A stretch of 63,618 nt of DNA, taken from an uncultured Helicobacter sp. Lineage in GTDB: Bacteria > Campylobacterota > Campylobacteria > Campylobacterales > Helicobacteraceae. A program made the translations under genes and the position numbers. The notes under the pieces were generated by a model, which made no database searches, was not told the origin of the DNA, and saw nothing but the letters and a program-made list of their open reading frames with translations. The DNA is taken from the NCBI RefSeq assembly GCF_947367035.1, contig NZ_CANBCA010000010.1:1-63618 (forward strand), given 5' to 3'. Of the stretch, positions 9,268 through 18,746 are shown piece by piece. The number at the start of each line of letters is the position of its first letter. The stretch's first letter is position 1.

Positions 9268-10206
9268 TTATCCTTTATTTTGTAAAACTAAAGTTACCCA
9301 TTCCTGATTAATTTCTTGGGAAACTATTTTAAACTTTTTAAATTTATCAAGAACTTTTGATACATATTTATCTAAAATTCCTGATAAAATTAAATATCCC
9401 TCTTGTTTCACATAGGATTCTAAAGGCAATGCCACGATAACATCTGCTAAAATATTTGCTATGATAACATCAAATTTACCTTTTTCGTTAGGAATGGTAT
9501 GAAGAGAGCCTAAAAAAACTTTGTCCAAAACGATATTATTTTTTATCATATTATCTTTTGTTGCATTAATCGCAATTTCATCTGTATCACACGCCCAAAC
9601 GATTGCACCATTTTTTTTAGCACAAATGCTCAAGATTCCACTTCCGCAGCCAATATCTAAAAAAAGCTTACCTTTGAATGTATTGGCAGAATCTTTTGAC
9701 AAAGAGGTGGTTTCTGATGAAGCATTTTTTTGTGTATTGGGATTTACTGCCTTAGTTTGAAGTTTTATTGTCTGGAAAGCTTCCTCTAGGATTCCTAATG
9801 CTTTTAAGCAACCAAAAGTGCTTTCGTGGTGGCCGCTTCCAAAGGCAAGAGCAGGGTCAATAAGGACATTGATTCTATGGTCTTTTTCTTTAAACCACGA
9901 AGGGTAAATATAATATTTACCACATTCTATAGGCTGAATAGAATTGCGGTAGTTAGTGACCCAATCTTGATTTTTAAGAGTTTTTTCTGAAAATTCTAAA
10001 TTAATGGACTCTGCCATTATAATTTCTAATTCTTTTGCATAAGCAACTAATTGAGATTTAATGGGTTCTATGGCTTTTTCTGTGCGGATTATAAATCCTG
10101 CCTTGATTTCTTCAATTGCCTCGCCCGTAATTTCTAAAGCTTTGTTTTGTAGTAGCCATAAAAAATTATCTGCTTTAACGCTTAGATAATTGTAATAGGA
10201 TTTCAT
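9268..10206 (-). CDS. prmA: Ribosomal protein L11 methyltransferase
   Basis: SAM-dependent methyltransferase expected to methylate ribosomal protein L11. Motif I is DIGCGSGILSI (about 185-195), preceded by the family's DPALAFGSGHHEST block and followed by IIANILADV, the NxLA-type catalytic loop. The 312 residues include an insertion of about 30 polar residues (about 148-178) just before motif I that looks lineage-specific. It starts 3 bases after the cheY stop and ends 3 bases before ftsH, so the three genes probably share a transcript. Confidence 0.9.
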   Translation of the reverse strand: MKSYYNYLSVKADNFLWLLQNKALEITGEAIEEIKAGFIIRTEKAIEPIKSQLVAYAKELEIIMAESINLEFSEKTLKNQDWVTNYRNSIQPIECGKYYIYPSWFKEKDHRINVLIDPALAFGSGHHESTFGCLKALGILEEAFQTIKLQTKAVNPNTQKNASSETTSLSKDSANTFKGKLFLDIGCGSGILSICAKKNGAIVWACDTDEIAINATKDNMIKNNIVLDKVFLGSLHTIPNEKGKFDVIIANILADVIVALPLESYVKQEGYLILSGILDKYVSKVLDKFKKFKIVSQEINQEWVTLVLQNKG

Positions 10207-10208
10207 AA

Positions 10209-10583
10209 TTAATCATTTACACCTAAAACAACTTCTAATTTTTCTTTTAAAACTTGTGGAGTAAAAGGCTTAACAATATAGTTATTCACTCCCGCCTTTA
10301 GTGCAGTGATAACTTCTGCTTTACCACCTTCTGTGGTAACCATAATGATTGGAATGTCCTTGAAACGTTCATCAGCACGTACCTTTTTGACTAAATCTAA
10401 TCCATTCATTTCAGGCATATTCCAGTCTGTGATAAGCACTTTCACATCAGGATTGGAATCCATTTTCTCCCAGCCTTCCACGCCATTTTCGCCTTCTAAA
10501 ATATCTTCATAGCCGAGTCTTGCTAGAGTATTTTTAATAATTCTACGCATAGTAGAACTATCATCTACAACGACCATTTTCAA
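10209..10583 (-). CDS. cheY: Chemotaxis response regulator CheY
   Basis: Single-domain receiver protein (124 residues) that carries the chemotaxis phosphoryl signal to the flagellar switch. The acidic pair D7-D8, phospho-acceptor D53 (in LITDWNMPEMN), the VTT motif at about residue 84 and the KPF lysine near residue 107 are all present. There is no output domain. Its place upstream of prmA and ftsH matches cheY1 of H. pylori. Confidence 0.95.
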   Translation of the reverse strand: MKMVVVDDSSTMRRIIKNTLARLGYEDILEGENGVEGWEKMDSNPDVKVLITDWNMPEMNGLDLVKKVRADERFKDIPIIMVTTEGGKAEVITALKAGVNNYIVKPFTPQVLKEKLEVVLGVND

Positions 10584-10708
10584 AGCTAACTCCTTAAAAT
10601 AAAAACTTCTTAAAAAATTGAAAAGTAATAATAACTTGTTATTCTACTATAAATTTACATAAAATAGGCATAAAGTTTTAAATAAATGTAAAAAATCAAG
10701 TTGTAAAA

Positions 10709-11416
10709 TTACTTAAAATTTTCAAAGGCTTTTTGTAAATCAATCTTGCCCTCATAAAATGCTTTTCCTACTATGACACCATCAATTTTTGCCTTTTTTA
10801 ACTCCTCAATATCTGCTATGCAGGACAATCCACCACTTGCAATCGTAAAGATTCCGCTTGCTTGTTGAATCTTTTTTGTAAATGCAATATTCGTTCCACT
10901 TAGCATACCATCACGCGCAATATCTGTGCAAATAATTGCTTCAACCTTACTTTCCTTAAACAATTCTGCAAACTCCCACGCTAAAGTGCTTCCATTTTCT
11001 GCCCAACCTTCAGTGGCAACTTTGCCATTTTTTGCATCAATTCCAATCACAATAGGATATTTTTCTGCCATATTAAGTGCAAAGGTTGGATTTTTTAACG
11101 CAATAGAACCTAAAATAATTCGCCCAACACCCAAATCCAAATAAACTTTAATTGTTTCTTCTTCACGGATTCCACCACCTACTTCAATTTTTAGTTTAGA
11201 ATCCTTGCAGATTTTTTCAATCACTGCACGATTTTTCGGTTTCCCAGCAAATGCACCATCTAAATCCACGATATGTAGAAATTCTGCACCTAGCTCTTCA
11301 AAATGTTTGGCAAGTTCAGTTGGTTGAGTGGCATAAACTTTTGCACTTTCCATTAAGCCTTGTTTGAGGCGCACTGCACAACCTTCTTTTAAATCAATCG
11401 CTGGAATAATTTGCAT
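10709..11416 (-). CDS. hisA: ProFAR isomerase (HisA)
   Basis: HisA isomerises ProFAR to PRFAR in histidine synthesis. The 235-residue TIM barrel has the N-terminal catalytic Asp in [15 protein letters not shown], the first phosphate-binding loop VGGGIR, the second Asp in [13 protein letters not shown] and the second phosphate site IASGGL. It starts 8 bases after hisH, and the pair encode successive steps. Confidence 0.95.
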   Translation of the reverse strand: MQIIPAIDLKEGCAVRLKQGLMESAKVYATQPTELAKHFEELGAEFLHIVDLDGAFAGKPKNRAVIEKICKDSKLKIEVGGGIREEETIKVYLDLGVGRIILGSIALKNPTFALNMAEKYPIVIGIDAKNGKVATEGWAENGSTLAWEFAELFKESKVEAIICTDIARDGMLSGTNIAFTKKIQQASGIFTIASGGLSCIADIEELKKAKIDGVIVGKAFYEGKIDLQKAFENFK

Positions 11417-11424
11417 ACAACTCC

Positions 11425-12033
11425 TTAGCAGTTAATAAAGTTTTGTAGAATCTTAAGCCCTGTATTGTGTGATTTTTCAGGGTGAGGTTGGATTCCAAAA
11501 ATATTCTCTTTTTGGACGATAGAAGCAAATTCTGCTCCATATTGACTAACTCCAATTGCATTTTGCAAATTTTTTACACAATAGCTATGCACAAAATACA
11601 AATAAAAAGGCGATTCTAGTCCTTGTAAGAGCGAAGATTGCTTGTTTTGCTGCACGATATTCCAGCCCATATGCGGGATTTTTTGATTTTCTTCTAAATC
11701 TTTTGGAACAAATTTAACCACTTCGCCCTCTATCAATCCTAATCCTAAATATTCGCCAAATTCATAGCTTTTTTGAAATAGAAGCTGCATACCTAAGCAG
11801 ATTCCAAGCACAGGCTTGCCACTTTTAGCAAACTCTAGCACCGCTTCTTTCATACCAGAGTTTTCTAAATGCCTCATCGCATCGCCAAATGCTCCCACAC
11901 CCGGCAAAATAAGGCGACTATACGATTTAAGATTCTGTGAATCTTGTGTGATAATGGCTTTTTCTCCGAGTTTTTGAATCGCATTTTGCACACTTGCTAA
12001 ATTGCCAATTCCATAATTCACAATGCCAATCAC
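11425..12033 (-). CDS. hisH: Imidazole glycerol phosphate synthase subunit HisH
   Basis: Glutamine amidotransferase subunit that feeds ammonia to HisF. The 202 residues contain the class I glutaminase nucleophile motif [16 protein letters not shown] (Cys near 80) and the catalytic His/Glu in QPHPEKS near the C-terminus. The N-terminus [14 protein letters not shown] is typical. hisF is not in the window. It begins 2 bases after the preceding sensor-like gene. Confidence 0.94.
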   Translation of the reverse strand: MIGIVNYGIGNLASVQNAIQKLGEKAIITQDSQNLKSYSRLILPGVGAFGDAMRHLENSGMKEAVLEFAKSGKPVLGICLGMQLLFQKSYEFGEYLGLGLIEGEVVKFVPKDLEENQKIPHMGWNIVQQNKQSSLLQGLESPFYLYFVHSYCVKNLQNAIGVSQYGAEFASIVQKENIFGIQPHPEKSHNTGLKILQNFINC

Positions 12034-12035
12034 GA

Positions 12036-12950
12036 TTAATCTCTTTTTAGGTTTGCAGTGAATTTAACATACAGAGCTAAACCAATCAACAGACAAGTAA
12101 CTGCACCAATTAAATAAACAGCATAAAGTAACTTTTCTGGTGCAGTAATAGCGAATTTAAAAACAAGCATCAAAGATTCAATGGCAAGAGCAATGACAAT
12201 AGAACCCAAGAATCGTGTCATTGTTTTATGCACAACCTTAGAATCTTGCGATTTTTGACGCCCTAAAACTTCTTCTTCAAAGATTGCGCGCACAAGGTCA
12301 AAGATTGCCAAACTTAAAGTAATAAGAATCGTTGCTTCAAAGACACCTTTAATATCTAAAATCTCTAAGCTTCCAAAGCGATAAACTGCGTCCCATAAGC
12401 TAATACTCCCTTTTACGAGTAATAAGGAGCAGACAGAAAATAATGACAAAGACATTAAGAAATAGATACATTTGCCAATTCCAAAAGACAAGCTAAACAA
12501 AGGAGTGGGGCGCACAAGTTCTAAGCTACGTTCTAAGCGCACGTCCATACATACAACATAGGCAAGTTCTCCTCTGTCATTATAAAGTGGATAAGAAACG
12601 GTGATGACAAGATTTCCACTTGCCAAAGAGGGATAAGGATCTGTTAAAATACACTTTTTCTCTTTAATTGCACGATAAAAGTAAGCACGTTCATTGTGAT
12701 TTTCACCTTTTTTGCATTCTATGTTGGAATCCCTAGAAATTCCATCTATGACTAAAGTTCCGCTAGAATCTAGCACATAAATTAATTCAAAGATTCCAAC
12801 TTCTTTTTCTATTTTTTTAATTCCATCTACAATTTTGTTGAGTTCAATATGTGGTAAGTGGTTTTTAATATTTCGTTGCATTAAAAAACACAAATATGCA
12901 CGAATCTCATAGCGCATTTCACTAAAGCGCATAATATCTTTAGATAACAT
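12036..12950 (-). CDS. Membrane protein with N-terminal PDC/Cache-like sensor domain
   Basis: A 304-residue protein. Residues ~1-145 form a soluble domain with VLDSSGTLVIDG and ERAYFYRAIKEKKCILTDPYPS, then LVITVSYPLYNDRGELAYVVCMDV. That layout resembles PDC/Cache ligand-binding domains, as seen in chemoreceptors. Four hydrophobic segments follow (about 157-180, 208-225, 245-265 and 275-295). There is no transmembrane helix before the sensor domain, and no kinase, HAMP or methyl-accepting domain. The partner and ligand are unknown. Position next to hisH suggests co-transcription but not a histidine-related role. Confidence 0.6.
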   Translation of the reverse strand: MLSKDIMRFSEMRYEIRAYLCFLMQRNIKNHLPHIELNKIVDGIKKIEKEVGIFELIYVLDSSGTLVIDGISRDSNIECKKGENHNERAYFYRAIKEKKCILTDPYPSLASGNLVITVSYPLYNDRGELAYVVCMDVRLERSLELVRPTPLFSLSFGIGKCIYFLMSLSLFSVCSLLLVKGSISLWDAVYRFGSLEILDIKGVFEATILITLSLAIFDLVRAIFEEEVLGRQKSQDSKVVHKTMTRFLGSIVIALAIESLMLVFKFAITAPEKLLYAVYLIGAVTCLLIGLALYVKFTANLKRD

Positions 12951-12966
12951 TTGATTCCTTAAAAAT

Positions 12967-13794
12967 TTAAGATTCTATTTGGGAGCTAATTGTATCAAAA
13001 AATACAGAATAATAACTCCTCTCTTTTGGTAATTTCTCCCTCCATAAGTCCAAAAGATTTTCATAATCCTCTAAGGTTAAATTTCCTTTTAACAATTCAT
13101 AGTTTAAGTATAAACCATAGGTGTTTAACACATCACTTTGACAATATTCATCAATTTTTTCTTGCTCCCCTGCATAATACATTTGTAATACTTGTTCGCC
13201 ACTTGTGTCATATTTGCCCGGAAACCCAACTAAATTAGCCAAAACATCAAGTTTCAGATTTCGCGCACTGCCGTAATTCCCTAAAGATTCTAACAAATCT
13301 GTATGGAATCGCTCACAATAGCGTTGGCGATAATTTTCCCATTTGTTTTTATTAAATTGCACATTGTTTTCTTCAAAATACGCCGCGGCATTTAGTTTGT
13401 ATTTCATTGCACGAAGGAGTAACATAGGCAAATCAAATCCTCGTCCATTGAAACTAACGAGCTTGGGTTGTTTTTTATTAAGAAATCTTAAAAAGTCTTG
13501 GATTAGGGATTTTTCGCGTTCTTCTTTAGAGTCGCCAGTGCTTTTAAAGTTTCCCACTTTAATAAATTTTCCAAAATTATCGCAAAATACCGCTGCAATA
13601 CTGATAACTTGATGATAGCAAACGGGCAAAAACTCCGTACCACTTAGGCTTTTATGGATTGTCATTGCAAGTTGGCTTAATTCTAAGTCGCTTAAATCCT
13701 CTATGGATTCTGTTTGCTCTTGCAATTGTTGTTTGAAGCCTTTTTTGATTAAATCTGTATCTAAAATCGTTTCACAATCAAATACCATTATCAT
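12967..13794 (-). CDS. 3'-5' exonuclease (DnaQ-like, PolB-exonuclease type)
   Basis: A DEDD-superfamily exonuclease. Motif I VFDCETILDTDL is at the N-terminus, motif II LVSFNGRGFDLPML in the middle, and motif III YCQSDVLNTYGLYL toward the C-terminus. This matches the stand-alone family related to the exonuclease domain of DNA polymerase B. I place the start at 13794 rather than at an upstream in-frame codon at 13848. An AAAGGGG Shine-Dalgarno lies 6 bases before the 13794 ATG, and the upstream codons encode nothing family-like. Role in DNA repair or RNA turnover is not known from sequence. Confidence 0.8.
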   Translation of the reverse strand: MIMVFDCETILDTDLIKKGFKQQLQEQTESIEDLSDLELSQLAMTIHKSLSGTEFLPVCYHQVISIAAVFCDNFGKFIKVGNFKSTGDSKEEREKSLIQDFLRFLNKKQPKLVSFNGRGFDLPMLLLRAMKYKLNAAAYFEENNVQFNKNKWENYRQRYCERFHTDLLESLGNYGSARNLKLDVLANLVGFPGKYDTSGEQVLQMYYAGEQEKIDEYCQSDVLNTYGLYLNYELLKGNLTLEDYENLLDLWREKLPKERSYYSVFFDTISSQIES

Positions 13795-13875
13795 AATGAA
13801 CCCCTTTAAATTTTTTAATATTTTAAAGTAATTTTCGTTAGAATCCAAGCTGATATGTAAATTTAAAGGGCAACT

Positions 13876-14661
13876 ATGTTACTTGGAGTAAATATTGACC
13901 ATATTGCAACACTACGAGAAGCACGCAAGATAAACGATCCTGACCCATTAGATGCAGTCTTTATTGCTAAACGTGCTGGAGCAGACCAGATTACTATGCA
14001 TTTGCGCGAAGACCGCCGACATATGCACGATTTGGATATAAAGCGAATCTGTGAAAGCTCTTTTTTGCCTATTAATGTAGAATGTTCCATTAATCCTGAA
14101 ATTATAGATTATTTGCTAGAAATAGCACCTCATCGCATTACGCTTGTGCCTGAAAATCGTGCAGAAGTTACCACAGAGGGTGGATTAGATGTTGTGGGTC
14201 ATTTTGAGAGAATCGTAGAAGTGGTGCAATCTTTTAAAAAAAGAGGTATAGAGGTTTCGCTGTTTATTGATACGCAACTTGACCAAATCTGTGCTTCTAA
14301 AGAAGTTGGCGCACAAATGATAGAGCTTCATACAGGTTCTTATGCAAATTTAAATTTAATGCTAAATACCAATTTGCCTTATATGCACAATACAATAGAA
14401 TCTCTTAACTTACCACGAGAGGAATTAAAAGTTGCCCTCAAAGATTCCATAGAAAGTTTGCGAAATGGTGCTAAGGAAGCAAAATTGTTAGGACTAGAAG
14501 TTGCAGCAGGACACGGGCTAAACTATACTAATCTTGAACCCATTTTGGCGATTTCTGAAATCATTGAGTTAAACATTGGGCAGAGCATTATTGCACGAGC
14601 AATTTTTAGCGGACTAGAAGAGGCAATTAAAGAAATGGTACGATTAATCAAAATTTCATAA
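13876..14661 (+). CDS. pdxJ: Pyridoxine 5'-phosphate synthase
   Basis: PdxJ condenses 1-deoxyxylulose 5-phosphate with 3-amino-2-oxopropyl phosphate to pyridoxine phosphate (DXP-dependent vitamin B6 route). The start LLGVNIDHIATLREAR, the ITMHLREDRRHM block and the C-terminal AAGHGLNY and LNIGQSIIARAIF blocks are diagnostic. In H. pylori pdxA follows pdxJ; here the next gene is the convergent dnaB and no pdxA is in the window. Confidence 0.96.
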   Translation: MLLGVNIDHIATLREARKINDPDPLDAVFIAKRAGADQITMHLREDRRHMHDLDIKRICESSFLPINVECSINPEIIDYLLEIAPHRITLVPENRAEVTTEGGLDVVGHFERIVEVVQSFKKRGIEVSLFIDTQLDQICASKEVGAQMIELHTGSYANLNLMLNTNLPYMHNTIESLNLPREELKVALKDSIESLRNGAKEAKLLGLEVAAGHGLNYTNLEPILAISEIIELNIGQSIIARAIFSGLEEAIKEMVRLIKIS

Positions 14662-14810
14662 CTTTGCAAAAGCACTCCATATTAAGTTTATTTTTATTGC
14701 AAGGACAAATATTTCTTAAACTTGAATACAAAATTTACAAAATACAAGTAAAGTTTTTGTGTTAGTTAAAATTACTTGACTTTAGCTAGGAAGTTGATAC
14801 GCAAGATACA

Positions 14811-16277
14811 TTAGATTTGTGGAATATCAATAGAATCGGAATTTATCTTTTCATCATTTTTAGGTGGTATAAATTGCGTTTGTGTATTTTGTGCTGTTTG
14901 TTCATAAACAATTTCAAGGGTTGGGTTAGAATCTGTCAAATCCACAAAACGTGTGCAATGCTTATGAAAAATTAGCTTCACGGTGCCAGTTGGTCCATTG
15001 CGTTGTTTGCCTATAATAATTTCTGCTTCTTCTTCATTGCGTGGAATATAAGTGCTTTTGTATTCCTTATTTTCCTTTTTTGCTGCTTCTTCTTTCTCTT
15101 TCTCATCTTTTTGTTTATAAACTGCCTCACGATAAACAAACAAAATAATATCCGCATCTTGTTCAATAGAGCCAGATTCACGCAAATCTGATAACATTGG
15201 ACGGCGATCGCTTCTAGATTCTAAACTACGATTCAGCTGAGAAAGCGCAATGATTGGAATCTCTAATTCGCGTGCAATCATTTTTAATCCACGACTGATT
15301 TCACTAACTTCTTGGTGCCTATCCTTATTGTTTGCACTACTCATAAGTTGCAAATAGTCAATCACAGCAAGTCCAATTTCTGGGTGTTTGGATTTGATTT
15401 TTCTAAGCTTAGTCCGCAGTTGATGAATGGTAAGTAAGCCATTATCATCAATAAACAACGGAGCCTTGCTCATTATTTCTGCTGCACTTGTTAAATTGCT
15501 CCATTCTTCATCTTGTAAATTCCCTACGCGTAGATTTTGTAAAGCAATGGAGGTTTTAGCCGATAGCATTCTTAACATTAATTGTTCTGCGGGCATTTCA
15601 AGACTAAAAAACGCCACACCTCTTCCTGTATCCAATGCTTTTTGTGCCATATTTAGCACAAGAGTTGTTTTACCCATTGCAGGACGTGCCGCAACAATGA
15701 CTAAATCCCCTTTACCAAATCCTGTTGTCATTTTATTTAAGCCCACGAATCCTGTATCTACACCAATTAACACGCTATTGCCGCGTCTTTTCATCTCTTC
15801 TACATAGCTTAAAGTTGATTCAATGATTTTTTTAGAATCCCGAAACTCACGCATTTCATTGATATTGGTAATTTTATAAAGCTCACTTTGCAAATAGTCT
15901 ATTATCTCTTTTGCGCTTGTTTCGCTCTCATTTGCACTTTGATTAATTTTCATAGCAAAAGAATGTAATTTGCGTTTGGTGGAAGCCTCTAAGATTTCAT
16001 TGATATAAGATTTTAAATCACTGATAGGATTTGTAGCAAGGATATTCAAAATTTCCTCTTGCACAATAGGACGCGCTTTAGTGGAGAGTTTAAGAATAAA
16101 CTCTTCATCAATTGGGCGGTCTGTGTAGCGAAGTTCTAGCATTGCAGAAAAAATGTTTTGATGAGGTGTGTAAGAAAAATCCTGTGCAACTAAGGATTCT
16201 GCAATAGAATCCAACTGCTCTGGGTCAAACAAAATAGAGTTTAAAACTGCACGTTCAATTTGTAATTGTATTTCCAT
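14811..16277 (-). CDS. dnaB: Replicative DNA helicase DnaB
   Basis: Hexameric helicase at the replication fork. It has the N-terminal primase-interacting domain (about 1-120), a linker, and a RecA-like motor with Walker A ARPAMGKTT (197-205), Walker B LAVIDYLQLM and the SQLNRSLESR arginine-rich motif. No intein is visible. A charged Lys/Glu-rich stretch at about residues 390-405 and an Asn/Gln-rich C-terminal tail (from about 460) look lineage-specific. The 149 bases between it and pdxJ hold no clear gene. Confidence 0.96.
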   Translation of the reverse strand: MEIQLQIERAVLNSILFDPEQLDSIAESLVAQDFSYTPHQNIFSAMLELRYTDRPIDEEFILKLSTKARPIVQEEILNILATNPISDLKSYINEILEASTKRKLHSFAMKINQSANESETSAKEIIDYLQSELYKITNINEMREFRDSKKIIESTLSYVEEMKRRGNSVLIGVDTGFVGLNKMTTGFGKGDLVIVAARPAMGKTTLVLNMAQKALDTGRGVAFFSLEMPAEQLMLRMLSAKTSIALQNLRVGNLQDEEWSNLTSAAEIMSKAPLFIDDNGLLTIHQLRTKLRKIKSKHPEIGLAVIDYLQLMSSANNKDRHQEVSEISRGLKMIARELEIPIIALSQLNRSLESRSDRRPMLSDLRESGSIEQDADIILFVYREAVYKQKDEKEKEEAAKKENKEYKSTYIPRNEEEAEIIIGKQRNGPTGTVKLIFHKHCTRFVDLTDSNPTLEIVYEQTAQNTQTQFIPPKNDEKINSDSIDIPQI

Positions 16278-16286
16278 TTGATCCCT

Positions 16287-17030
16287 TTAAGACTTATTGT
16301 CTTTGAGGTTTAAAAATAAATGTGCTAAGGTAGTGAGTGCAAAAACTGGTGCAAAAAAGCCTAAAATCGGAATCAAACTTAAACCATACAAAGGTAAAGT
16401 TACACTACGGATTTTCCCTTTTTGTTCCAATTTTACCTGTTTGAGCTGATTTTTTTCAAAGATTCCCTCACCTACATCCGCGACTAATGTTTTAGAAAAG
16501 AGCCAAAAGTTAGGCAACAAAATCACGAATGAACCAATAAATGGCACAAAATACAAAGGCAATAAAAACACCAAAAATAAAAGATATAAAAGATAAATGC
16601 CTAGCAAAGATAACAAGGAACTGATAAGATTGGTATTACCCTCAAGTGTGCAATTTGGATAATGCTTATTGCGCACAAAATTGACTACAAAAGGTGCTAA
16701 AAAAGAACAAATAATAAGCGTAAGTAAGAGCGAAAACACCAAAAAACAAAAAGCTAAAAAAACAAAAATGGTTGCTTTAATAATATAATCTAAACTACTC
16801 TGAATCCACATAAGCCAAGTGATAGAAAGATTTAAATCCCAGTGCAAGTGATGATAAAGCATTGCATACCAATCACTGCCAAAGGCATAGAGAATCACAC
16901 TCCAAAAAATAAAGGCAAAAAATAAAGGCAAAAAGGTAAGACTTAATAAATAAGGCGTAAAAAAGTCTTTTTTCGCAAGAATAAAATAATGCTTTGTTTG
17001 CGTGAATTGTTCTTGTATGTTAGAGGGCAT
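16287..17030 (-). CDS. EI24/CysZ-like membrane protein
   Basis: A 247-residue membrane protein with about four to five long hydrophobic stretches (about 25-50, 75-110, 130-170 and 215-235). The pattern and the closing PLYGLSLIPILGFFAPVFAL fit the EI24 (etoposide-induced 2.4) family, to which the sulfate-uptake protein CysZ belongs. Sulfate transport is not supported by neighbours: dnaB is downstream and a small conserved gene upstream. Family assignment is moderately sure, substrate unknown. Confidence 0.6.
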   Translation of the reverse strand: MPSNIQEQFTQTKHYFILAKKDFFTPYLLSLTFLPLFFAFIFWSVILYAFGSDWYAMLYHHLHWDLNLSITWLMWIQSSLDYIIKATIFVFLAFCFLVFSLLLTLIICSFLAPFVVNFVRNKHYPNCTLEGNTNLISSLLSLLGIYLLYLLFLVFLLPLYFVPFIGSFVILLPNFWLFSKTLVADVGEGIFEKNQLKQVKLEQKGKIRSVTLPLYGLSLIPILGFFAPVFALTTLAHLFLNLKDNKS

Positions 17031-17048
17031 AGCTATCCTTTAGGATTC

Positions 17049-17288
17049 CTACCAAGTAAGAACTTCTCTCTTAATTTTATTAAGTGTATCAATTGCTTCT
17101 TTTAATCGCGAAACTTCATTATCAATTTGTTGCAGATTCCACGCACCAAGCTCATCAGGCATATCTTGTGAGCCACGTTTAATCATAATATAATCCACAA
17201 AAGAAATCTTTGCTAGTCCTAAAAGTAGCTGAATCTCTGCTTGTGCTTCCTCAATCTCACGCAAAATCCCTTCAATGCGTTCAAACAT
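17049..17288 (-). CDS. Small conserved protein of unknown function
   Basis: A 79-residue protein that is almost entirely helical and charged (MFERIEGILREIEEAQAEI at the start, EVSRLKEAIDTLNKIKREV near the end), likely forming a two-helix coiled coil. I do not recognise a functional family. Codon usage and tight spacing (18 bases before the EI24 gene, on the same strand) support it as a real gene. Confidence 0.6.
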   Translation of the reverse strand: MFERIEGILREIEEAQAEIQLLLGLAKISFVDYIMIKRGSQDMPDELGAWNLQQIDNEVSRLKEAIDTLNKIKREVLTW

Positions 17289-17344
17289 TTTAAATCCTTA
17301 TTTGCCAAGTTTTAAGCCAAAATTTTAGCATTTTTGATAATTTT

Positions 17345-18457
17345 TTACAAAGGGATAAAATCCTCTAACATTTCTTCTTGCATAATAGATGAAATCTCTA
17401 GTGTAAAATCCTGTAAAATCGGCTTTTCTATAATCAGAAGTGGAGAAGTAGAAAGTCCCTTTGAAAAAAGTTTGTAGCGCAAAAGCAACTGCATCTCTTC
17501 GCTAAGCCCAATATGCAAGAGAGTAGTAAAATCTGCAACCTGTAAAAGTTCTTTAAAATCTTCAAATAGAAGCAACAGAATTCCTTCTTTATTTGCATAT
17601 CCGATTCCTTGATGCCAAAACTCTATCTTTGCTTTCACAGGTTTAGAAAGGAGAGAATAGCTGCAAATAAAACTAGGAATTGCTTGATTTTCTTGCTTTA
17701 ATAAGCCTCGTGTCAGGTGATAGCGCAAGACTTTACGCTTAATGATTTGATAGGGTTGGTTCATCACTTCTAGTTGTGTGCGTGTTCGGAAGTTGTGGAA
17801 TCGCAAGGCTGGGAGATTCCTAGTTTCCTTTGGTGTGCTTAAAGAGGAGAGAAGTTCTAATGCGTTTTTGTTGGATTTCTTGCGTTGGGCTTTAAGAGCA
17901 AAAAGGCAGCCGCAGTAGTTTTGGCGATAGAGTTGAGCCCTCTTTGCTAATGTATTTTGCACTTTTACACCTCCATTGCTTCGGACATTAAGAGGTAAAA
18001 AGTCAAGATTCCAACCTATAGCGATTTTTTCGCCTTGTGCAAAAAGCTCCGATTGAGATTTCATCGGACTTGCAAGTAAAGTAGTTGTAAATTCTACACA
18101 ATGCGTCTTTTGCGCAACTTGAGCAGTTTTAGCCAAGCGAAAATCAAAGCAAAAGCTACATCGCTCACCCTTTTCAGGCTCATTTTCTAATCCTTTCGCA
18201 TTTTCTAGCCATTCCTTATCCTCATATTCTCCAATGATGAGTGGAATCTCAAGCATTGCACAACTGCGTTTGACATCTTCTAAACGTAAGGCGTATTCCT
18301 CATAAGGGTGAATGTTTGGATTATAAAAGAATCCGCAAAAATGCTTATAAGGGTAAAGTTTTTGGAGGCTTGTTAGGAAGTGATGACTATCTACACTGCA
18401 ACAAATATGCACTAGGGTTGTGTTTTGGTTGCTGAAATCATAAGGGACAGATGACAT
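17345..18457 (-). CDS. queH: Epoxyqueuosine reductase QueH
   Basis: QueH (DUF208) performs the last step of queuosine synthesis in tRNA, reducing epoxyqueuosine. The N-terminal HICCSVDSH (Cys19-Cys20), the GFFYNPNIHPYEEY block and the GERCSFCFDFRL motif (Cys100, Cys103) provide the four conserved cysteines for the metal site. The protein is 370 residues, with about 150 extra C-terminal residues beyond the minimal QueH core. I recall similar long versions in Helicobacter, so this is probably normal for the group. Confidence 0.85.
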   Translation of the reverse strand: MSSVPYDFSNQNTTLVHICCSVDSHHFLTSLQKLYPYKHFCGFFYNPNIHPYEEYALRLEDVKRSCAMLEIPLIIGEYEDKEWLENAKGLENEPEKGERCSFCFDFRLAKTAQVAQKTHCVEFTTTLLASPMKSQSELFAQGEKIAIGWNLDFLPLNVRSNGGVKVQNTLAKRAQLYRQNYCGCLFALKAQRKKSNKNALELLSSLSTPKETRNLPALRFHNFRTRTQLEVMNQPYQIIKRKVLRYHLTRGLLKQENQAIPSFICSYSLLSKPVKAKIEFWHQGIGYANKEGILLLLFEDFKELLQVADFTTLLHIGLSEEMQLLLRYKLFSKGLSTSPLLIIEKPILQDFTLEISSIMQEEMLEDFIPL

Positions 18458-18523
18458 TTTCTCTCTTTTTTGGGTTAAATGAAACGAATTTTAGCATAAC
18501 CTAACACAAGTTAATCAGAAATA

Positions 18524-18532
18524 TGCTAAAAT
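18524..18532 (+). promoter_or_regulatory. Extended -10 promoter of tRNA-Glu
   Basis: TGCTAAAAT, an extended -10 element (TGn then TAAAAT), ends 7 bases before the first base of the tRNA. That is the right distance for transcription to start at or next to the mature 5' end. There is no strong -35, as is usual for sigma-80 promoters in this group. Confidence 0.55.
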
Positions 18533-18538
18533 TCACGC

Positions 18539-18614
18539 GACCCTTTCATCTAGTGGCCAAGGATAATGCCCTTTCACGGCATACACGGAAGTTCAAATCT
18601 TCCAAGGGTCGCCA
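18539..18614 (+). tRNA. tRNA-Glu(TTC)
   Basis: The cloverleaf folds with acceptor GACCCTT pairing AAGGGTC, discriminator G and an encoded CCA. The anticodon loop CTTTCAC carries TTC, and the T-arm is GTTCAAATC. It stands alone between queH (divergent) and the uncharacterised exported protein gene. Confidence 0.96.
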
Positions 18615-18705
18615 ACTTTAAATCACCTTAGAATAGTTCTTTTTTATAATCCAAACTTAACATATTCTTAAATGTAAAATTTCCCTTAACTTTTCTTTAA
18701 AAAAT

Positions 18706-18718
18706 CCGATATTATAAT
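18706..18718 (+). promoter_or_regulatory. Promoter of the 18747 gene; sigma-70 or FliA type
   Basis: CCGATATT (18706-18713) resembles the sigma-28 (FliA) -10 element of Campylobacter and Helicobacter flagellin genes, with TTAAC about 15 bases upstream. A perfect TATAAT overlaps at 18713-18718 and could equally serve the main sigma factor. The sequence alone cannot decide. Confidence 0.4.
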
Positions 18719-18746
18719 GAGTAATATTTAATTTTAGGAGGGGCAA

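Noticed and set aside
13795-13848. Longer N-terminus of the exonuclease
   Set aside because: The extra 18 codons are not family-like and the ribosome site AAAGGGG fits the ATG at 13794.
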